Assembly: GCF_037038585.1 (NCBI RefSeq)
Contig: NC_092520.1
Location: 58,184,501 to 58,248,500 of the forward strand
DNA: 64,000 nucleotides
Reading direction: 5' to 3'
DNA from: Patagioenas fasciata
Taxonomy: Eukaryota; Chordata; Aves; Columbiformes; Columbidae
The translations under genes were made by a program, and so were the position numbers. Position 1 is the stretch's first letter. Each line of letters begins with the position of its first letter. Below are positions 1-12,360 of this stretch, piece by piece. Under the pieces are notes generated by a model that made no database searches, had not been told where the DNA came from, and was given only the letters and a program-made list of their open reading frames with translations.

Positions 1-181
1 CTGTCCCGGGCTGAGTCAGAGCTCAGGTGCCGTGTCCCGGGGGGTAAGCTGTGCAGTGACAGAGGCAGGTGCGAGTGCGGAGTCTGCATCTGCCAAGTGA
101 CCGAGGCCGGCAAATACTACGGTCCGCTTTGCGAGTGCCGCGACTGGGTCTGCGAGGTCTACGATGGGAAGGTCTGTGCAG
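1..181 (+). CDS. ITGBL1: ITGBL1 coding exon (partial at 5' window edge), N-terminal integrin-type EGF repeat
   Basis: The exon is open in frame 1 from the first base and encodes 60 residues plus one base of a Gly codon. It starts [10 protein letters not shown] and ends GKVCAG. The fragment has ten cysteines in the CxCGxCxC and CECxxWxC spacing of integrin beta stalk EGF repeats. From recall it matches the N-terminal mature region of human ITGBL1, for example GPLCEC and WVCE.YDG. ITGBL1 is a secreted protein built almost entirely of ten such repeats and is reported to modulate integrin-matrix signalling. The signal peptide and start codon must lie left of the window. The exon ends G|gtaagg, a strong donor in phase 1, which fits the acceptor at 58315. 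About 16 CpGs fall in these 200 bases. The identification is near certain; whether this is exon 1 or 2 is not decidable here. Confidence 0.95.
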
Positions 182-200
182 GTAAGGAAGCGGCAACGGT
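1..200. promoter_or_regulatory. CpG-rich margin, probably the edge of a promoter CpG island
   Basis: About 16 CpG dinucleotides occur in the first 200 bases, many in the coding exon (CCCGGG, GCCGCG, GCGAG). CpG is nearly absent over the following several hundred bases. Such a sharp fall is typical at the downstream edge of a 5' CpG island, so transcription probably starts a short way left of the window. No TATA box or start site can be seen here. Part of the GC richness may simply be coding bias. Confidence 0.5.
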
Positions 201-3200
201 GACAGAAACTTAGAAAATTAAGAGTGTATATGATAACCAGAAACATGTTGGGAATACAGAACACTGATATAGTAGAGACATGGTTACATTATATGTTCCC
301 GAACCATGAGTCTAAAATCCTTGGGCACATCCAAGGATTTCACCAAACTAAAGCATCCATGCCAAACACACTGCCTCTGCCATAAAATGGTACTTTTCCC
401 AGAGTGAGTTACTTCTGCAGCAGGGGCAAAAGCAGGAGCTGCTTTGAGTTGGAGGCTCTGCAAATGGTGTTGTAAATCTAATACAGGACACAATATTGCT
501 TGTGTTTTTCATATAATACTGCTGCATTTGAACTACGTGCTTGGTGATAGCATATGGTATCTACCAAAGCTTTAAACTATCTCTGCATAATCAGTTTTGT
601 CCTGTAATTATTTTTTTCCTCTTTTGCTAGGAGGAAGAATGTTTGCTGTAACAGGTGTATAAATAAGAAAACTCTGTTTTTCTCTAAGTAATGATAATGC
701 TTTCCAAATAGAGACTTAAAACAATGTAATCGTATTGTGGTTTCAGAGATTTCCCCACTGACACTGTATTCTTTAATGACAGATGAAATAACATACATTT
801 CTGAGACAGAATTTAGTCCCTGCCAGTTGTTGGAACATGTTGCTTGGTTTGCATCTTAACATTATCACTCTTTCATCTTTCCAGCTGTCTTTACTTAAGT
901 TTCTGTGCTATTTTGGTCAGATTTTGGGCTTCTTAGCAGCTTAGAATAGGATTTTTGAAAAAAAGTAGGCAGAAGAAATACCATCACATTCCTAAAGGGA
1001 TTCAGCATGGAGCTTGATGAAAGGGGCCACAAGAGTACTTCATTTCTAGTATCCCTGCTTCAACAGCTTTACCAGTTTCACACAAACGTGTCATCTTTTC
1101 AGGCCAAAAACTGCAATTAGGTCAATGGGAATGTTACAGGAATTCTGCTAGTAAGAGGATAATACAAGTGTGTTCCAGCAGTGGGTTTGGCAAATTTTGT
1201 AGGAAAAAAAGAGCAACTTATTTTAGCAACAATGTAGCTAAGAATAAGAAGTCCAATAATAACATGAAAAGATCAAGGATGGGATTATGAGAAAAATATT
1301 TGCATTTGGCACCTATGGCTTTAGAGTTTTGTGAAAAACTAATTTATAGACTCTGTAGTCAGCAATGTCAAGTCCAGTTATGTAAGGAATATTGGGAGTC
1401 TGCTGATCAGTTCAGTGCTTTGCTGTCCCAAATGTGACATTTTTGGTTGGTGGTGTGATTTCAGTACAGTTGCTGTTATTGCTGGGGTAATTGTATAAGG
1501 TGGAACTGAAAGATCCTCCAATTCTAATATTCTGCAACAAACTCAACTGTTATGTTTCAGTTAATGTCACAAACAGTGGCTGCAAGCTCTGTTCGTGCTT
1601 TGGTGGAAAGGGGTGCTGACAGGATAAACAAAACAGAGATTTCTAACAATATTTAGCTTTTGTGTAGGACTTCATGGAGCAGTTCCAAGATTTGAATGTT
1701 AAGTAATTAAATATTTTTTAAAATCAATTTTTTGTAGTCATCACATTTTCTAGACGGAGTATTGAGGCTGCATTGCCATTGAGATGTTAAATAATTTAAG
1801 TTCACTCTTCTGGAAAAAAAAAGTAGTAAAAAATGCAGTACAAAGTCATGGGGAGGGAAACAGATGTGAAAGGCTTAGGGGTTGTACTTGTTTGGGTTGT
1901 TTTTTGACAACGGTGCTGATAGTCCAGCTGACTTTGTCGGAGTCCAGGGCTGCCCAGCACTGGAGGAGAGCGGCCCCAGGTAACTCCTTTGGGGCTGTGA
2001 AGTGGGATCTGGATCCAGCGGTGAGACTCCTACTTTCAGCCTGTGCTTGCTGCCCTCTTCATCCCCCCTGTCACATTTTTAGTCACTTTAAGTTGTGTGT
2101 ATAAGGGAGGATGGGAGAACAGGAAAGATGGGAAGATCTGGTATAACTGGCAGAACACTGGTCCTTATGTTGTATGAATAACACGCTCCCCACACAACAA
2201 TCCTTCAGTAAACCACTACTGATGTTTCTTAACATTACACCACTGAGCTGTTTTTTTGTGTATGACATACTTTGCTTTCTTTACATTTTTGAGGAAATTT
2301 TTTTACTTGTTGAAGAAATTGTATTTCCTCTGGGTGAATAGCCAAAGTTTCTTACTGCAGTTCTATTTGTGTTTCTTCTTCTTTTATTTATCTGTCTATC
2401 TATTAATTTATTTATTTATTTTTATCTATTTTTGATTTGGTGTCTACTGTCCTATTTCCTTGCCGGTCTATCCTGATGAGTACAACAGCAGTCGCTGCTC
2501 AGCGGTACCACATACAGAACTTCCAGACACTGATTGAATATTCCTCTAGAGAGCCATGGTATTTGAGACTAATGCTCTTTCAAACAAGCTACTTTTCAAG
2601 CTGGCAGAAGAATGCTTTTTTTCAAGTGATTGATGTCTGATAACCAGTGATGTTCATATTCAGAGTTGGACAGGCAGAGTTGTTTGAGTCACTCGTGCCA
2701 AAGGTAGCTGTGTTTCCCTGCCAGTCACTTTGGACAACCCTCCACTTCCCTCTCCCCTCTCAAGCTAAACAAAATACTGAGGTGCTCAATATGCAGCTCA
2801 TTATCCTTAAGGCGCTTTCTGGGTCAGATCCACCTTCTGCACCAGTCATTAGACGCCCATATTCTGAAGAGGGAAGGCCTGAAGATAGAAAAGATGTCCA
2901 TCTATTTATGATTTGCTTTATCTGATCACCTGATATAAGCAATGGAAAATAGATTAAGCTATGAGTAGTGAAGAAGAGCAGATACAAATGTGTCTGTACT
3001 TTTTACTCTCCCTGGAGACTTCCCTGCTGTATTTCACTTTCATGATGTTTCCAGGTGCTTTGGAAGGAATTCTGAATATTTTTTTGCCTTTTATTCCTCT
3101 GAGATTGATAAAGAAATAGGGGATCTCTGACGGAGTCAGACAGAAAGAAGAGAGAAATAAAGTGCTGTAGTCCACATCACTGAGTCCCTTGCCCTCCTCA

Positions 3201-5100
3201 GTGGCCTTTTGATCTGCCTGCCATGTCACAGGGTATAGAGGAAAGAAGAATAGAGTACCATTACTGCAATTCTCTTTGCAACGTTGGTGACATCTTTATT
3301 TTGTTATTTGCTGCTGGTCTTCAAGGAGTTGCACTAAGAGGAGGAAAAATGCAAAAACACTGTAACAAAACCCCAAAGGATTTATGCTTCATTCAGGGCA
3401 GAAAATACACGGGTTGCTGTTTATTTGCAAATGGTAGTTTTGACCTCAGAGAGTTTATTTTTGCCTCAGGCTTTCTTAGCATTTGTGGAGTCTGTATTGT
3501 GTGCAAAGGAAAGTGGAATGTGGCACTAATTCCTATCACATCGCTGCTTGATTTTTTTTTCCCCTGTAGTTTTGCAGTATAGAGGCAACCCCATTTTAGT
3601 GAGTTATTTTTTAGTTAATAATTTTTACTGTGCCTGTGATTAATGAACATAGACAAAGTAAACTAAGTGTAGACTTCCATGGCCAACTGGAGTGGAAGCA
3701 CTTTAGATGTTCGTAGATAACGGACCATGGAAATGACCAGCTGGGACATGAATCAGTATGATTGCACTACTCATAGTTGGTGAGATCAAGGGGCAGATAC
3801 AATTCAGTGACAGCATAGCAAGCAACATATGAAGGTTTCTCTTTGCTCAGAACTATACTATATTCATTGGTTTTGTTTTTCCATAGTTATTAAGATTGTA
3901 TAAAAAATGTTTCTTCCAAAATGAAATACCTTTTACATGTACTGAATAATAGCTGCACTGCATGGTTCACAACTGCCATAAGCAGTTGCTGGGGAATTTC
4001 TGTTGCCACTGTTCAGGCCAGCGAAAGATTTTTCTGTTTCTTTCTCTAAAGCTGTAGTTACTGTAAGTGCTGTACCTATTTTAAGACTAGTTCAGCAATG
4101 TAATGGCAGTGTTAGCTGTAGGTTTTCACAGCCGTGTTATCATAGTTATGTGAAGGACAGAACGATATCAGTGCCATTATTTTCCCCTCTATAAGGCTTT
4201 ATACTATGTAGAGAGCACAAATGAAAAATTAAATTGGCAAGGAGTGGATGCAGAAATACAAGATAAATCTGAATTAAAATATTGATGTAATACATAGTTA
4301 TGCACCCGTGTGAGTTTGTGTGAGCTCTATATATCAGTTAGAGAGACTTAGGAAATTGAGAATGGAGTTTTGAGAGCATTTTGAGCTGAGGACTGCTTTT
4401 TGCAAAAAAGCTGAATAGTGTTTTTAGGCAGAGCTATCTTAGTTGAGCTGGAAATGCTCTAACAACTGTACCTTTGTATTTGTACTGAAAGGAGGTCAGA
4501 CATACTGATTTTTCATTGAGCACCATTTCTTGCTAGAAGTGCGAAGAAAAGCCAGTCTGTGATCTGCATTGATTGCTGTTTGATCCCAAGTGAAGTTCAA
4601 AGGCCTGGATTTTGAGAACAGGTGTAAGCCTCTTCTCTCTTAGAGGCCACATTTGTGAAGATTCAGCTGTGGCACATGTGCTCATTGAAGACAGAGCCTC
4701 CTAAAAAAAAAAAAACCAAACAACAAGTTAAAAACAGGGCAGGAGGCTACGGATCAAAATGGAGGCTGTGGTTCTTCTCTGACCTTTTTTGCTTTAGTCT
4801 GGATTTCAGAACTTGGCTTCAAGTTACATTTCTTCCCAGAGGCAGAGTTTGTAGGTGTGATAGTAGCATACATATTCATCTCAAACAGTTCCCCCAGATT
4901 CTAGGCAAAGTGAAATTGTGACAGCATAGACCTCATGGTGTACTTATTACTTTGCTAAGTGCATGGGGTCTCAGCAGACTTAAAAAGCTCAAGCTAAAGC
5001 CAGTGTTATACTCAGCTTTATGGTGTTTGTACCTGGTCTAGGTAAACTCAAGTAGCCTTTGATAACACCACAATAGCTCTAGTTCCAAATGCAGCATGTA
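182..5100. other. Intronic sequence without recognisable gene or dispersed repeat
   Basis: AT-rich unique DNA. It has a TTTA-rich low-complexity run at about 2382-2431 and a short poly-A at 4701-4713. The longest open frame (3223-3582, 119 codons) has no domain pattern or splice context and is taken as chance. Confidence 0.7.
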
Positions 5101-5236
5101 CATCCCTGAAGGTGTTTAAAAGGTGATGAGGTTCATACAGACATGGTTTAGAGGTAGACCTGAAAGTGTTAGGTTAATGGTTGGACTCATTGATCTTAAA
5201 CATCCTTTCCAACCAAAATGATTCTACGATTCTATA
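5101..5236 (+). mobile_element. CR1 LINE 3' fragment
   Basis: The segment begins at the catccctgaaggtgtt block of the CR1 reverse-transcriptase C terminus (PSLEVFK region) and runs through the 3' UTR block ttggactcattgatctta. It ends in a decayed ATTCTACG ATTCTATAG tail. About 136 bp remain with many substitutions, so it is an old, heavily 5'-truncated sense copy. Confidence 0.88.
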
Positions 5237-6910
5237 GCAGTGGAGACTGAGGCACGAGGAGGCAGCTCAGAGAGAGGCACTGTGAGGGAAATTACTAGAA
5301 GGGAGGCATTTTAAAAGTATCTTATTAAATGCTTTGTTGCTAAATGCCTAGCCCTCATTTTGAGCACATTTATTCCTTTGTCCCTTTCAAACTATAGCAC
5401 TCATGTGCAGATATGACTTGTGGCAAATTCATGCTAGTTTGAAAATTAAATGTGAATATGCTGGGCATGTGGAAGGAGAGGATTTTTGGATCACCTGGCA
5501 GAGCTGGAATGCAGCCCCTCTGGCCATCACTACCAGCAAAGCCGGGGGGAGCAACATCTCCTTCACCTTTTGCCCTTCTTTGGACTGGGGTGACAATCTT
5601 ATCTGTTGGCAGAGAAAAAGAAAACCATTGTGCACGTTTTGACATTGTGAGTGTTCTGAAGTGAGGTTGAAATTTTATACCATTCACAGGCTGATAAGGA
5701 GCTGAAGTCTTTTTTTATTTATTTGAAAACATGCCCTTCATGACAAAACTGCTTTCACAGACTGAGCCCTTTGATGAATGCTTATGTTTCATTATCATTA
5801 ATATGGAAAAGTTACAGATGATAGAAAAGAGATGATGTACTTAATGTTACAGCAGAGTGTATTAATGATACTACCTGCTTCATCAGTGGGTGGGTGTCAG
5901 CAAGTATTCTTATGACAGCCTTTGTCAGACAAACTGACTGGCTTGGTAAGATTTTCTATGCTTATTTAAAGTATTTTTTATTGATAGCTGGTCCTGTAAG
6001 GGGCTTCAAACCATCCATCACGTCTGCCAATGCACTGTAGACCTTTCAGTGTAGGTATTTACAGCTAGTATGCCTGGACAAGGAATATGTCACTGATTTA
6101 AAAAGTTTCCATGAGATTTCTTAGGAGGAAGGAACACACTGCTAGTGCTATCCTAGGAAAAAGGGCCATTTGTGCCTAAAAGGACCAGTGCTAGTCTTCC
6201 ATGCAAAGGAAGGCCCTAAAGTATGTATGTGGTATTGGTACTTATAAATGTTTTAACTGGAGTATGTGGTGAAGGGAGGCCACATTACTTTGTGGTGCAT
6301 TGCAGTTGTATTGCAATAGTCCACTTTCCTTCCAGTTTCCTTCCAGTAGTCCAATTTCCTTCAGAGCTGGAAGGACTGTGCAGAATAAGGCAAAGGTGAA
6401 GGAGCTGGAATTCTGTGTGGGTTTGTGTTTGTCTGAGGTTGGTTTTTGTTTGTTTGTTTGATTGTGTGTGTGTTGGGTTTGGTTTTGCTTTCTTTTTTTT
6501 CTTTTCTTTTATTTGAGTTTTTTTCTTTGAGTTCTTGGAGATTTTTTACTTTTCCCTAGAAAGAGATTATTGTTTTGGCCCAAACCGCTTGCAAGTTCTG
6601 CTCATACCTGTAACTGTAGATGGAAAAGACACATATCCAAACCCAGTGAAGTATGTTTCCTCTACTCCTCTGTTCCAAGTCTGAGTACATAATGAAAAAA
6701 TGTTCTTTTAAACAACATTTTAAAAGGCTATTTAAAAGCTTCCTTTCCTAGTGATAGTGAGTCTTTATTTGGCAGTAGGGGGTTGTGAGTTGGCACATAA
6801 GGGAGTGGGCTGGAACACCAACTCAAGCAGTAAAAGAGCAATTACATTCCTGAAGCTTTTAAGACCTGCTTCACCCTTCTGCCCGTCCACCTGAGTAGCA
6901 GCAATGATTT
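5237..6910. other. Intronic sequence without recognisable gene
   Basis: AT-rich sequence. It includes a small local duplication at 6317-6362, where an agtcca-TTTCCTTC block is repeated about 30 bp apart. A T/G-rich low-complexity tract follows at 6421-6530, with GTTT and GT runs and then T-rich sequence. Confidence 0.65.
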
Positions 6911-7088
6911 AATCATAGAATCATAGAACAGTTTGGGTTGGAAGGGACTTTCAAAGGTCATGTAGTCCAACCCCCTGCAATGAGCAGGGACATCTGCAAC
7001 TAGATCAGGTTGCTCAGAGCCCCGTCCAGCCTGGTCTTGAAAGTCTCCAGGGATGGGGCATCTATCACCTCTCTGGGCAACCTGTTAG
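6911..7088 (-). mobile_element. CR1 LINE 3' fragment (antisense)
   Basis: On the + strand it starts with two ATCATAGA tail units (ATTCTATG on the element's strand). The conserved tttgggttggaagggact and agtccaaccccctgca blocks follow, then gagcagggacatctgcaacta, and it ends around the ctctgggcaacctgtt block. This is the CR1 3' UTR plus the last codons of the reverse transcriptase, truncated 5'. The copy is fairly well preserved and antisense to ITGBL1. Confidence 0.93.
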
Positions 7089-10000
7089 AGGCTACTGAAT
7101 GCAAAAACAGCTGGGCATCATGATGCATCTTTTCATTTTGCATTCATTATGGTTTTCTCCAGTGGACTTATGCTTCAGTGACAGGAGGGAAATGGTTGCT
7201 TCCTGACATTTGAAACGGTTTAGTTTACAAACTTGATAATGTATTTAAAGCAAGATATGAATGTTAATAATTTGCTTTAGTCCATTTGTCTGTCTGAAAT
7301 GTGGGGAACACATATGGCAAAGCAGTTTGTTGTCATGTAACACAGGTTTCTTCATGCCGTATTTCATCACTCCAAGTGTTTTAAACTATGTTTTCCAGAA
7401 AGTAACTGGATATTTGCTAAACTCAGTGGTTAAGCTGATTGAGTTTCAGAAGCCCCATTTATTAAGAAAATCCTCTTCCTCTCCATTTGCTGAAACACCC
7501 AGACTCGTTTCTTATCTGTCCTTTCCCATTCAGAAATTCTTGGATACAAGCAGAGCTGGTATATAGTTTGAATAGCTTGACATCAGATGAAGATACAGGC
7601 GTTTCTTTTAGAGATGAATAATGAGTGGCATTTGTCTGTGATGAAGAGTAAAACTTACATAATCCAATCAGTTCCTATATCTGTACGTACTAGTGCGTAT
7701 GTCCTCTTAAAAAAAAAAAAAAGAAAAAATAAAAAATGGAGGGATTTTTTTTTTTGTCTTTTCAGTTGTGCAGCTATACAGTTTTTGCCTCCTGGGAGCA
7801 ATTCCTGTGACTTTTAAACTAGTAACAAATCTGGATGTCTGAAATACATTTCTGTTGTGAATAACCCATTTTCCAGAAGATGAAATGTAACCACTTTCCC
7901 TTTCTTTCTCATATAGCTACATGTTGATTATCTTGTTAACTTTCAAGAATTTTGAGTCACATAACTGTAACCTCTTTTTCCCTCTGAACAGGGTCTACTG
8001 GATTCTTAGCGACCACAAGCTTGTGGTAAAATCAGCTGGTAGTGTCATGCTGATACAAGCAGGATACGTTCCTCCACTCCAGAAAAGAATACAAACCCTA
8101 CATGTGTGAACAAGTCTGGTATATGACATCAGACTGTAATGATCACAGCATCCAGTTCTGATATAAACTTTTCTTTGCAGTTCTTGCAACAAGTTATGAG
8201 AAGGTATACGCTTTTATTCTCATATTGAATAGAGGGGAATCAGAGAGCCAGAGATCAAAAATGTGCCTCCTGATTATCTTAGACTTATGGTGAGACTCGG
8301 AAGAGAGCCCAAGTATCCAAATACTACTCAAGAACTCTCAAACCACTGAATCCCTGTCAGGTGTAAGAACAAAATGTGATATTATGACAATTATCAGCCA
8401 AGGCTGTGTCAAAAACCCTCTTCAATTCCCGCCCCCCCCCCCCATGTTTAGATGCTAAAATACTATTTAATACAAAAAAAATCGTAATTTATTTCCTTTC
8501 CAGAGAACCATCTGCACATTGCATACTACTTGTATTCCTGTGTATCATTATCTAAGTGAGAGTAGCTTTGATTTGTGAAAATACCCAGTATGTTTCCAGC
8601 TTAAAACTGTTCCACCTGTAAATAAGGAGTGGAATTTGTAGCAGGTCAATCCCACGGAGAACTGGTCAGACAAACAGTTTGCTCATTCTGAATATTCTGA
8701 AATAATTCTGATTCATCAAGCTAAGAGTAACCATTTTCAAAGCTATTCCAGAATGGCAGGCTTTTAAATAGAAAGAAGGTTTTAAGTTCACATCCTTTTA
8801 AGCTTACCATGAAAAGCTTATAAAGAAATGTTGACAACTGCAAGTGAAGTGACATGGCTGGTAGACTGTGCTCCAGAGAACAGTTCTCAAAATGATGGTT
8901 TGTAAAGTCATGCTTTGAAGGAGAAGTTCTCACCTCTCATTTCAGAAACAGGGCAGGAGTGCAATGGAGAATGACCAATTTCATCTTACGAGTGTACTTG
9001 CAGAACATCCAAATCACGCTGAACAGTGGTGATAGCATGACAGAAAACCATATAAGAACATGTTGCAGTGTGGTCCTCCTGAATTCTTTTGAAGAACTGT
9101 GTATTTTAATCACTATGTGCTTTACATGTAAAAAACCACGTCTGCATGTTCTCAGAACATACAGCATTGATACCCTATTAATTTTCACTGACTCGATTCT
9201 TTCTCAAGCAGTTTTTAAACTGGAAAGAATAGTGGCAATGAATTAATTGTACAACTGTAGTCTGACTTGCACTGATAAGGCTGAGACCTTCCCTCACAGA
9301 ATCTTAGAAGTCAGTATTACAAATTTACATAGTTTTTTGCTTTTGTAGTCAAGCAAATTCTAGGGTGAGTAGACAACCAGTAAGAAATGTATTTAAAGCC
9401 AGAAAACGGTCTTGAAACAATTAAAGTACTGTTGTAGGAGTGGTACTTCTAGTGACCATCTTTTGAAAGAATTTCATTTCATTCTCACTTCTGTTTCAAG
9501 CCAATGATAATTGTCATCACAAACACAGCAAGTGTCATGAAGCACAACTCCCAGTTTGTGCTTAGGAAGAGATCCAGGTGCCAGCTATCACTGAAAGAAA
9601 ATTGCCCATCGTCTCCAGAAAGGGCAGTTTCTCTAGATGGGAGTTGAGAATGTAGGAGCAACTGCAATTGAATGCAACTACTCTCCATTTATGTAGGTTT
9701 GCCTACAGTCTATTTGTGGAAAATTTTTATTTAAGCCTGAATGCCCAAGTGTCATTTTTTACAATTATCCTTTATAGGGAAAAAAAAAAAAAAGAGAAGA
9801 GAAAGAGACCAGTTTTAGCTGACCCAGCTCTTGCTTAGCTTCTTAGTCCTAGCAGATTCAGCCACTGCAGCTTAACCTAAGGCTGGCTTGCCCTGGATAG
9901 CTCTTGAGGCAGTGTCTTTCCTGCTTCTGTTACTGAAAAAACATCTGAGAACTACCCAGAACAAATCTGTTCCTTCACCAACCCCAGATACAGTGAGCTT

Positions 10001-12225
10001 TTCATCTCTTTCCCAAACATATCCCTTTCTCATTCCCAGGGCTTTAAGGCACCATCTTACAGTGAGAGGGACTGATGCATTTCCTACTGACTTTTTTTTT
10101 TTTTTTCACCCAAGGCTGCTTAATTAGGTGAAGCATTGAGAAGAAATGTTAGAGCATATCATTGGCATTAGTTTTAAACTGCTTTCTGTTGTATGTGGCC
10201 TCTTCTAAACAGAGAGGCTTAAGTGTGGCATGAATTTCTGTATCACAATAAAAAATTATTGTGCAAGCTCTTTTCAAGATTTATAATGCCTAACTTCTTA
10301 CTGGCTTTGTGTATGAGACACAGAAATTCAACAAAAAATTGATTGAAGATAGGATTGGCAAAATTACCAAACCCCAGTCAGGTACTTTGTTAGATTTAGG
10401 AGTGGATCTTGTCATTCCTCTCTACCATTCAGGTTAAAAAAATGTTTTAATAAAAGCAAATGGTGTGGCTTTTTTTTTTTTTTTTTCTCTTTTTAATCTA
10501 AACAGAAACCTATGTTTTCTGTTGACATAAACCCAGTGAAATCAATACAATTATGCCAACAGAGAGTTGGTCTCACAGAATTTCCTTCCCTTGTTTGACT
10601 GGAATCTCCAGTTAATAGTAGACAAAAGTCACAAGAGCAAATGACCCTGTCATTTACCTGCAAATGGTAATGGTAAAACAATAGTAACAATAATGAAATC
10701 TCCGAAGTTTAGGATGCTTTTAAGCTTTACAACATTTTTACATGATTTTCTGTTTTGCTTTTCTTCTGTGTATTGTACTACTTTAAATAGTTCCATGTTA
10801 CTCAGTGATAGTTTGACAGGACATTTACCAAACCAGTTTTTCTCCAGACTGGCAGAGTTGGACTTAGAAGAAATGAAAGTTTTGTGTGAAAACATTCTGA
10901 TAAATGAAAACCAACCTTTCAAAGAGTTAGACTATGCTGTATTAATTAACAAATCAGTTACACAGAACTATCCCAAGTTGTATTAAATGGTCTGCTTATT
11001 TGGAAAGTCACAATAAGATTGAAATTTTGTAATTGGATAACCAGAGTAAGCATCAATCCCCTCTCCCGTCACCATCTTAATACTTTTAGCTGTGGGTTCT
11101 GTGGAATTTTGCTTTGTAAATAAGAAAGTCCCATTTTAAATGCAACTGTTAATTGCTTACATGTATGTCTGCTACACTTACATGCAGGTTATAAGATATA
11201 TTATTTACAGATATTAGCCAGAAAATATAGCATCATTTCTCTGTAGTTGGTTTCAAAGAGACATATCACACTAGAGGTTTTTGAATGGGATTGTTGCAGG
11301 ATAATATCTTGGAGACCATCTCTAAATAATACAGTGATGACAGACTTCATTTTATTTCATGGGTGCCTATCAAAGGAACTGATAGTTAGAGGTTGTCAAA
11401 ATAATTGTACTCAGCCCGGGACATTATTTATCAAGGTCTTTTAAAACAAGCACGTGGTTCCTTTGGACTTTCATATGGGCTTCTAGTCTTCAGTCTTTCA
11501 GGGTCTCAGGTATTGTCTTGGTTTTTCCTCCATCAGAGCCCCACTCTGAGCATTTTGTTTGTCTCCAATTGCCAAATTGTTTTCCCTAATTGCAGTCCTT
11601 GTTTTCAGAGTCTTTTCTGCTTTATGGGTGATCGATCTCTCTTTGGCTTTATTCCTTGGCACTGCTTTTCACAGATTTCCTAGTCCATTCCTCTGGCTCA
11701 TCAAAGAAAAGTTTCCATGAGGACCTCAGTGGAAGTCAGACCCACTTTGGCTCTCTTTACACTTTCTGGTAGCTCTTTCTCGAACAATGACCTCTGCTCT
11801 CATGCCTGTGTCCCAGGACTATATTTTTTTGGAGGAGGCATGCCTTCAAGAGGAGCTGAACTGCCTTGGGTATTCACTGACCTTGTAGAAGTTAACCATA
11901 GGTGTATGAAGTTAGCTACTCTTTTTTATCTCATACTTCATTCACACAGGTGTTGTTTGATTTTAGATGTTTCTGGTAGGATATGGATCTGAACCATGGA
12001 ATCTTTAAAGCAGGTATAAACTAGGTGTACACAACTGTGTCATCATTTCTCCCTGCTTTACTCCTTTGTCCTTCCTGCAGTAGGTGGCACAGAACACTGA
12101 AATTTTACATTTTATTTTTGTTACTCTGAATTGTCTGGACATTGCTTTTCTTATTCCCAAGATGGAATGTTTTTATTCCCAAGACGGGATGTTTTTGACT
12201 GCAGTAAAAAAGCTTGTCTTAAGGA
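7089..12225. other. Intronic sequence without recognisable gene
   Basis: AT-rich, unique-looking DNA. Homopolymer runs include poly-A near 7711-7723, a 12-base poly-C at 8432-8443, poly-A at 9781-9793, and poly-T at about 10091-10106 and 10470-10486. A 22-bp tandem duplication lies at 12151-12194. No exon-like cysteine pattern or other coding signal was seen. Confidence 0.65.
12151..12194. repeat. 22-bp tandem duplication (2 copies)
   Basis: The unit TTATTCCCAAGATGGAATGT plus TT occurs twice head to tail. The second copy differs at two sites (ATGGA to ACGGG). It lies just upstream of an old CR1-type remnant. It is probably a replication-slippage product. Confidence 0.85.
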
Positions 12226-12360
12226 GACTGTGGAATCTTTGTCACAGGGTCATTTAGGAACAGGTTGCACAACTATCTGTCAGGAAGGATCAACACAAAC
12301 TTGTTTGTGCCTCCAGGCACAGAAGTGGACCAGATGATCTCTTCCAAAGGTCTCTTTGAG
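12226..12360 (+). mobile_element. Ancient CR1/L3-type LINE 3' fragment
   Basis: The series tgtggaatctttgtcac, aggaacaggttgcacaac, tctgtcaggaagg and gaccagatgatctcttcc follows, in order, the 3' end of old CR1/L3-class LINEs. There it corresponds to the last codons of the reverse transcriptase and the start of the 3' UTR. It differs from the other CR1 copies here, which carry ttggactrgatgatct and bird-type tails, and no tail is recognisable. It is probably a pre-avian insertion, identified by recall of the family pattern only. Confidence 0.62.

Noticed and set aside
3223..3582. 119-codon open frame on the + strand
   Set aside because: It has no domain pattern, codon bias or splice borders, and lies in AT-rich intron. 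A frame this long is expected by chance in 64 kb.
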